From contig JBGTLT010000142.1 of assembly GCA_041743975.1 (NCBI GenBank), forward strand, positions 1 through 7,962: a DNA stretch of 7,962 nt, written 5' to 3'. Position numbers and translations under genes: made by a program. Position 1 is the first letter of the stretch, and every line of letters starts with the position of its first letter. Below the pieces are notes generated by a model. The model had not been told where the DNA came from. It was given only the letters and a program-made list of their open reading frames with translations, and ran no database searches. Positions 6,246 to 7,962 of this stretch are shown here, piece after piece. The stretch comes from JTS-RE37 sp041743975 (GTDB taxonomy: Bacteria; Bacteroidota; Bacteroidia; Flavobacteriales; Flavobacteriaceae).

Positions 6246-6947
6246 ATGATACGTAAAACGGTTGAGGATGTAACACAGGCACTGGACGGGGTAGCAGATG
6301 GCATGACCTTTATGCTAGGGGGGTTTGGATTATGCGGAATCCCTGAAAATGCAATTGCTGAACTGGTACGCCTGGGCATACGGGATATAACCTGCATCAG
6401 CAACAATGCCGGGGTAGATGATTTTGGACTCGGATTATTGCTACAAAAGCGGCAGGTCCGGAAAATGATTTCTTCCTATGTGGGGGAGAATGATGAATTT
6501 GAAAGGCAAATGCTGAGTGGAGAACTGGAGGTGGAACTTACACCCCAGGGAACGCTGGCAGAAAAATGCAGGGCAGCACAGGCAGGTTTCCCGGCGATTT
6601 ATACCCCGGCAGGATATGGAACAGAGGTTGCCGAAGGAAAGGAAACTCGGGAATTCAAGGGTAAGATGTATGTGCTTGAAGAAGCTTTTACGGCAGATTT
6701 TTCTTTTGTAAAAGCCTGGAAGGGCGATGAAGCCGGAAACCTTATATTCAAAGGTACAGCGCGAAACTTCAATCCGTGTATGTGCGGTGCAGCAAAGGTT
6801 ACAGTGGCAGAGGTGGAGGAACTATTGCCTGCGGGGAGCCTGGACCCCAATGAAATACATATCCCGGGTATATTTATACAGCGTATATTCCAGGGGAAGC
6901 ACTATGAAAAAAGAATTGAACAACTCACTGTAAGACAGCGCGACTAA
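6246..6947 (+). CDS. scoA: Succinyl-CoA:3-ketoacid CoA-transferase, subunit A
   Basis: With ScoB this cytoplasmic enzyme moves CoA between succinyl-CoA and acetoacetate, giving acetoacetyl-CoA for ketone-body or branched-chain and aromatic amino-acid breakdown. The product has 233 residues, the normal A-subunit length. The family I CoA-transferase signature DGMTFMLGGFGLCGIP spans 18-33. Further landmarks are ISNNAGVDDFGLG (51-63), LTPQGTLAEKCRA (98-110), GFPAIYTPAGYGTEVAEGKE (114-133), TARNFNP (171-177), KVTVAEVEELLPAGSLDPN (184-202) and IQRIFQG (211-217). Residues 178-180 read CMC, where I recall other residues in relatives. The start at 6246 gives the standard MIRKTVEDV N-terminus. It lies 18 bases upstream of scoB and the two are clearly co-transcribed. 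A related acetate-type CoA-transferase is possible, but the sequence pattern favours the succinyl/oxoacid type. Confidence 0.94.
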   Translation: MIRKTVEDVTQALDGVADGMTFMLGGFGLCGIPENAIAELVRLGIRDITCISNNAGVDDFGLGLLLQKRQVRKMISSYVGENDEFERQMLSGELEVELTPQGTLAEKCRAAQAGFPAIYTPAGYGTEVAEGKETREFKGKMYVLEEAFTADFSFVKAWKGDEAGNLIFKGTARNFNPCMCGAAKVTVAEVEELLPAGSLDPNEIHIPGIFIQRIFQGKHYEKRIEQLTVRQRD

Positions 6948-6950
6948 TCG

Positions 6951-6955
6951 AAGGA
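6951..6955 (+). promoter_or_regulatory. Shine-Dalgarno-like site of scoB
   Basis: AAGGA ends 10 bases before the scoB ATG at 6966, inside the 18-base gap after scoA. It supports that start and is one of the few SD-like sites in the window. Confidence 0.5.
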
Positions 6956-6965
6956 AATAAACAAT

Positions 6966-7619
6966 ATGCTCGATAAAAATGAAATTGCAAAGCGTATCGC
7001 CAGGGAAGTCCGCGATGGCTATTATGTTAACCTGGGTATAGGGATACCAACCCTTGTAGCCAATTATGTGCGCGATGATATCAGTGTGGAATTCCAGAGT
7101 GAGAACGGTGTCCTGGGTATGGGCCCCTTTCCCTATGAAGGGGAAGCGGATGCAGACCTTATCAATGCCGGCAAGCAAACTATAACCACCCTTCCGGGGG
7201 CTTCCTTCTTCGATTCTGCAACCAGTTTCGGGATGATAAGAGGCCGCCATGTGGACCTGACAATTTTAGGAGCCATGGAAGTCGCAGAAAATGGAGATAT
7301 CGCCAATTGGAAGATTCCCGGAAAAATGGTGAAAGGTATGGGCGGGGCCATGGACCTGGTGGCTTCCGCAGACAATATTATTGTGGCCATGATGCATACC
7401 AATAAGGCCGGCGAGTCCAAATTGCTGCGGAAATGTACCCTGCCACTAACCGGGGTACAATGCGTAAAAAAAATCGTTACCAACCTGGCCGTATTGGAAG
7501 TAACACCCCAGGGGTTCAAATTGCTGGAAAGGGCACCGGGGGTTTCAACTGAGGAAATTATACATGCTACTGAAGGCACTTTAGTGATTGAAGGGGATAT
7601 CCCGGAAATGGAATTATAA
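6966..7619 (+). CDS. scoB: Succinyl-CoA:3-ketoacid CoA-transferase, subunit B
   Basis: This is the catalytic partner of ScoA. The product has 217 residues, the normal B-subunit length. VNLGIGIPTLVANYV (21-35) is the conserved glycine-rich segment. FQSENGVLGMGPFP (43-56) holds the family signature SENG with E46, the glutamate that forms the enzyme-CoA thioester during catalysis. Other family features are GKQTITTLPGASFFDSATSFGMIRGRHVDLTILGAMEV (69-106), the glycine-rich GKMVKGMGGAMDLV (118-131) and CTLPLTG (157-163). No residue expected to be essential is missing. The start at 6966 is supported by an upstream AAGGA. No convincing hairpin terminator follows the TAA at 7617-7619. Confidence 0.95.
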   Translation: MLDKNEIAKRIAREVRDGYYVNLGIGIPTLVANYVRDDISVEFQSENGVLGMGPFPYEGEADADLINAGKQTITTLPGASFFDSATSFGMIRGRHVDLTILGAMEVAENGDIANWKIPGKMVKGMGGAMDLVASADNIIVAMMHTNKAGESKLLRKCTLPLTGVQCVKKIVTNLAVLEVTPQGFKLLERAPGVSTEEIIHATEGTLVIEGDIPEMEL

Positions 7620-7666
7620 GGTTTAGAATTGCTGTATTTTATTGATTTTTTTCAGGCACCTATCTT

Positions 7667-7696
7667 TTCACAACACTTTGTAATGGCTTCACAACA
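7667..7696 (+). repeat. Pair of 9-bp direct repeats, 21 bp apart
   Basis: TTCACAACA occurs at 7667-7675 and again at 7688-7696, a start-to-start distance of 21 bp (two helical turns). The second copy ends 4 bases before the -33 region of the promoter-like element at 7701-7732, a position that would suit an activator. The repeats are seen in the sequence; a regulatory role is inferred. Confidence 0.45.
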
Positions 7697-7700
7697 ATAA

Positions 7701-7732
7701 TTTAGGGATCTGAAAATTTGATACTATATTTA
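7701..7732 (+). promoter_or_regulatory. Possible promoter of the terminal small transcript
   Basis: TATATTTA (7725-7732) is one base from TAnnTTTG, with TTT (7701-7703) 21 bases upstream in place of the usual TTG. Transcription would start near 7738 and run to the terminator at 7926-7960, giving an RNA of about 220 bases. In such AT-rich DNA a chance match is possible. Confidence 0.3.
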
Positions 7733-7798
7733 ATTTTTAACTAAAAGTTGCCCCACCCCGAATACCATCAGGATAAACTTTTACAAACCTACTTAGCT

Positions 7799-7906
7799 AT
7801 GGAAGCCCAAATTAACCACAGACCTGCCGAGGAAGAAGTCCAGGTGTATCACAATGACTTTTACAGCGGTATTGTAATGCTTGCAAGAAAACTTTTCATG
7901 CTGTAA
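7799..7906 (+). CDS. Possible 35-residue peptide, unrecognised (leader peptide or short gene)
   Basis: An ATG at 7799 opens 35 codons ending in TAA at 7904-7906. The peptide starts MEAQINHRPAEEEVQVYHND and ends GIVMLARKLFML: an acidic, polar first half and a hydrophobic end with one basic pair, too short for a normal membrane segment. No Shine-Dalgarno is visible, no family was recognised, and there is no run of one amino acid that would mark a classical biosynthetic leader. It lies between a promoter-like box and a strong terminator and stops 8 bases before a segment that competes with the terminator stem, so a leader-peptide role is conceivable. It could equally be the broken 5' end of a former gene, or not translated at all. 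Confidence 0.3.
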   Translation: MEAQINHRPAEEEVQVYHNDFYSGIVMLARKLFML

Positions 7907-7914
7907 CGATCTGA

Positions 7915-7951
7915 AGCAGAATTTTAAAAGGAGCAGGACTCAAATTCTGCT
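7915..7951 (+). promoter_or_regulatory. Hairpin that would exclude the terminator (antiterminator-like)
   Basis: AGCAGAATTT (7915-7924) can pair perfectly over 10 bp with AAATTCTGCT (7942-7951). Positions 7947-7951 are also needed by the terminator stem, so the two structures exclude each other. The complementarity is read directly; use as a switch is inference. Confidence 0.35.
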
Positions 7952-7960
7952 CCTTTTTTT
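7926..7960 (+). terminator. Strong intrinsic terminator at window end
   Basis: AAAAGGAGCAG (7926-7936) pairs perfectly with CTGCTCCTTTT (7947-7957) around a 10-base loop, followed by a T-run to 7960. On the minus strand the same stem ends in TTTT then AAAATT, so weaker termination in that direction is also possible. Confidence 0.85.
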
Positions 7961-7962
7961 AT

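Larger units (their letters stand above)
7620..7798. other. AT-rich intergenic region after scoB
   Basis: No credible protein gene or strong hairpin was found in these 179 bases on either strand. The region holds the direct repeats at 7667-7696 and the promoter-like box at 7725-7732. If the small ORF at 7799-7906 is not translated, the gene-free stretch runs to the window end (343 bases). Confidence 0.6.

Noticed and set aside
7784..7791. TAGGTTTG on the minus strand, an exact -7 consensus match pointing toward scoB
   Set aside because: The nearest TTG is only 16 bases upstream and no minus-strand gene follows, so an antisense promoter is not supported beyond the 8-base match.
1..7962. Search by eye for transposon ends, phage genes, toxin-antitoxin pairs, defence genes, tRNAs and CRISPR repeats
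   Set aside because: None was found; the window is made of housekeeping and envelope genes with normal intergenic spacing.

Overview
The window looks like chromosomal DNA from a member of the Bacteroidetes, most likely class Flavobacteriia. The gliding-motility lipoprotein gene gldH sits between a RicT/PSP1-family gene and a class A penicillin-binding protein, an order I associate with this group. Several start regions also carry a near match to the Bacteroidetes -7 box (TAnnTTTG), and most genes lack a clear Shine-Dalgarno sequence. The species cannot be named from this stretch. Base composition and coding style look uniform, and I see no transposase, phage gene, tRNA, rRNA or CRISPR array.

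Layout. Positions 1-555 (minus strand) hold the first 185 codons of recA, cut by the window edge. Positions 556-930 are a divergent intergenic region. It has a likely recA promoter, a run of predicted RNA hairpins ending in a very strong plus-strand terminator at 766-792 that belongs to no visible protein gene (a candidate small RNA or trhO leader), and a -7-like box ahead of trhO. Positions 931-1962 are trhO, an oxygen-dependent tRNA U34 hydroxylase of the rhodanese family. Positions 2139-6120 are a tight three-gene block, ricT-like / gldH / class A PBP, with an 8-bp overlap and then a 3-bp gap, closed by a terminator at 6168-6190. Positions 6246-7619 are scoA-scoB, the two subunits of succinyl-CoA:3-ketoacid CoA-transferase. 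Positions 7620-7962 hold no recognisable gene, but they contain a pair of direct repeats, a promoter-like box, a 35-codon ORF and a strong terminator whose 3' arm can pair with a competing upstream segment.

How the genes fit together. RecA acts in recombination and repair, TrhO in wobble-base modification, and ScoAB links acetoacetate to the CoA pool and the TCA cycle. The middle block is envelope related: an outer-membrane motility lipoprotein is co-transcribed with a cell-wall synthase and a cysteine-rich RicT-like protein. All full-length proteins belong to known families and carry their key residues. I found no new multi-gene system. The parts least explained by known genes are the two non-coding segments, at about 641-792 and 7667-7962.
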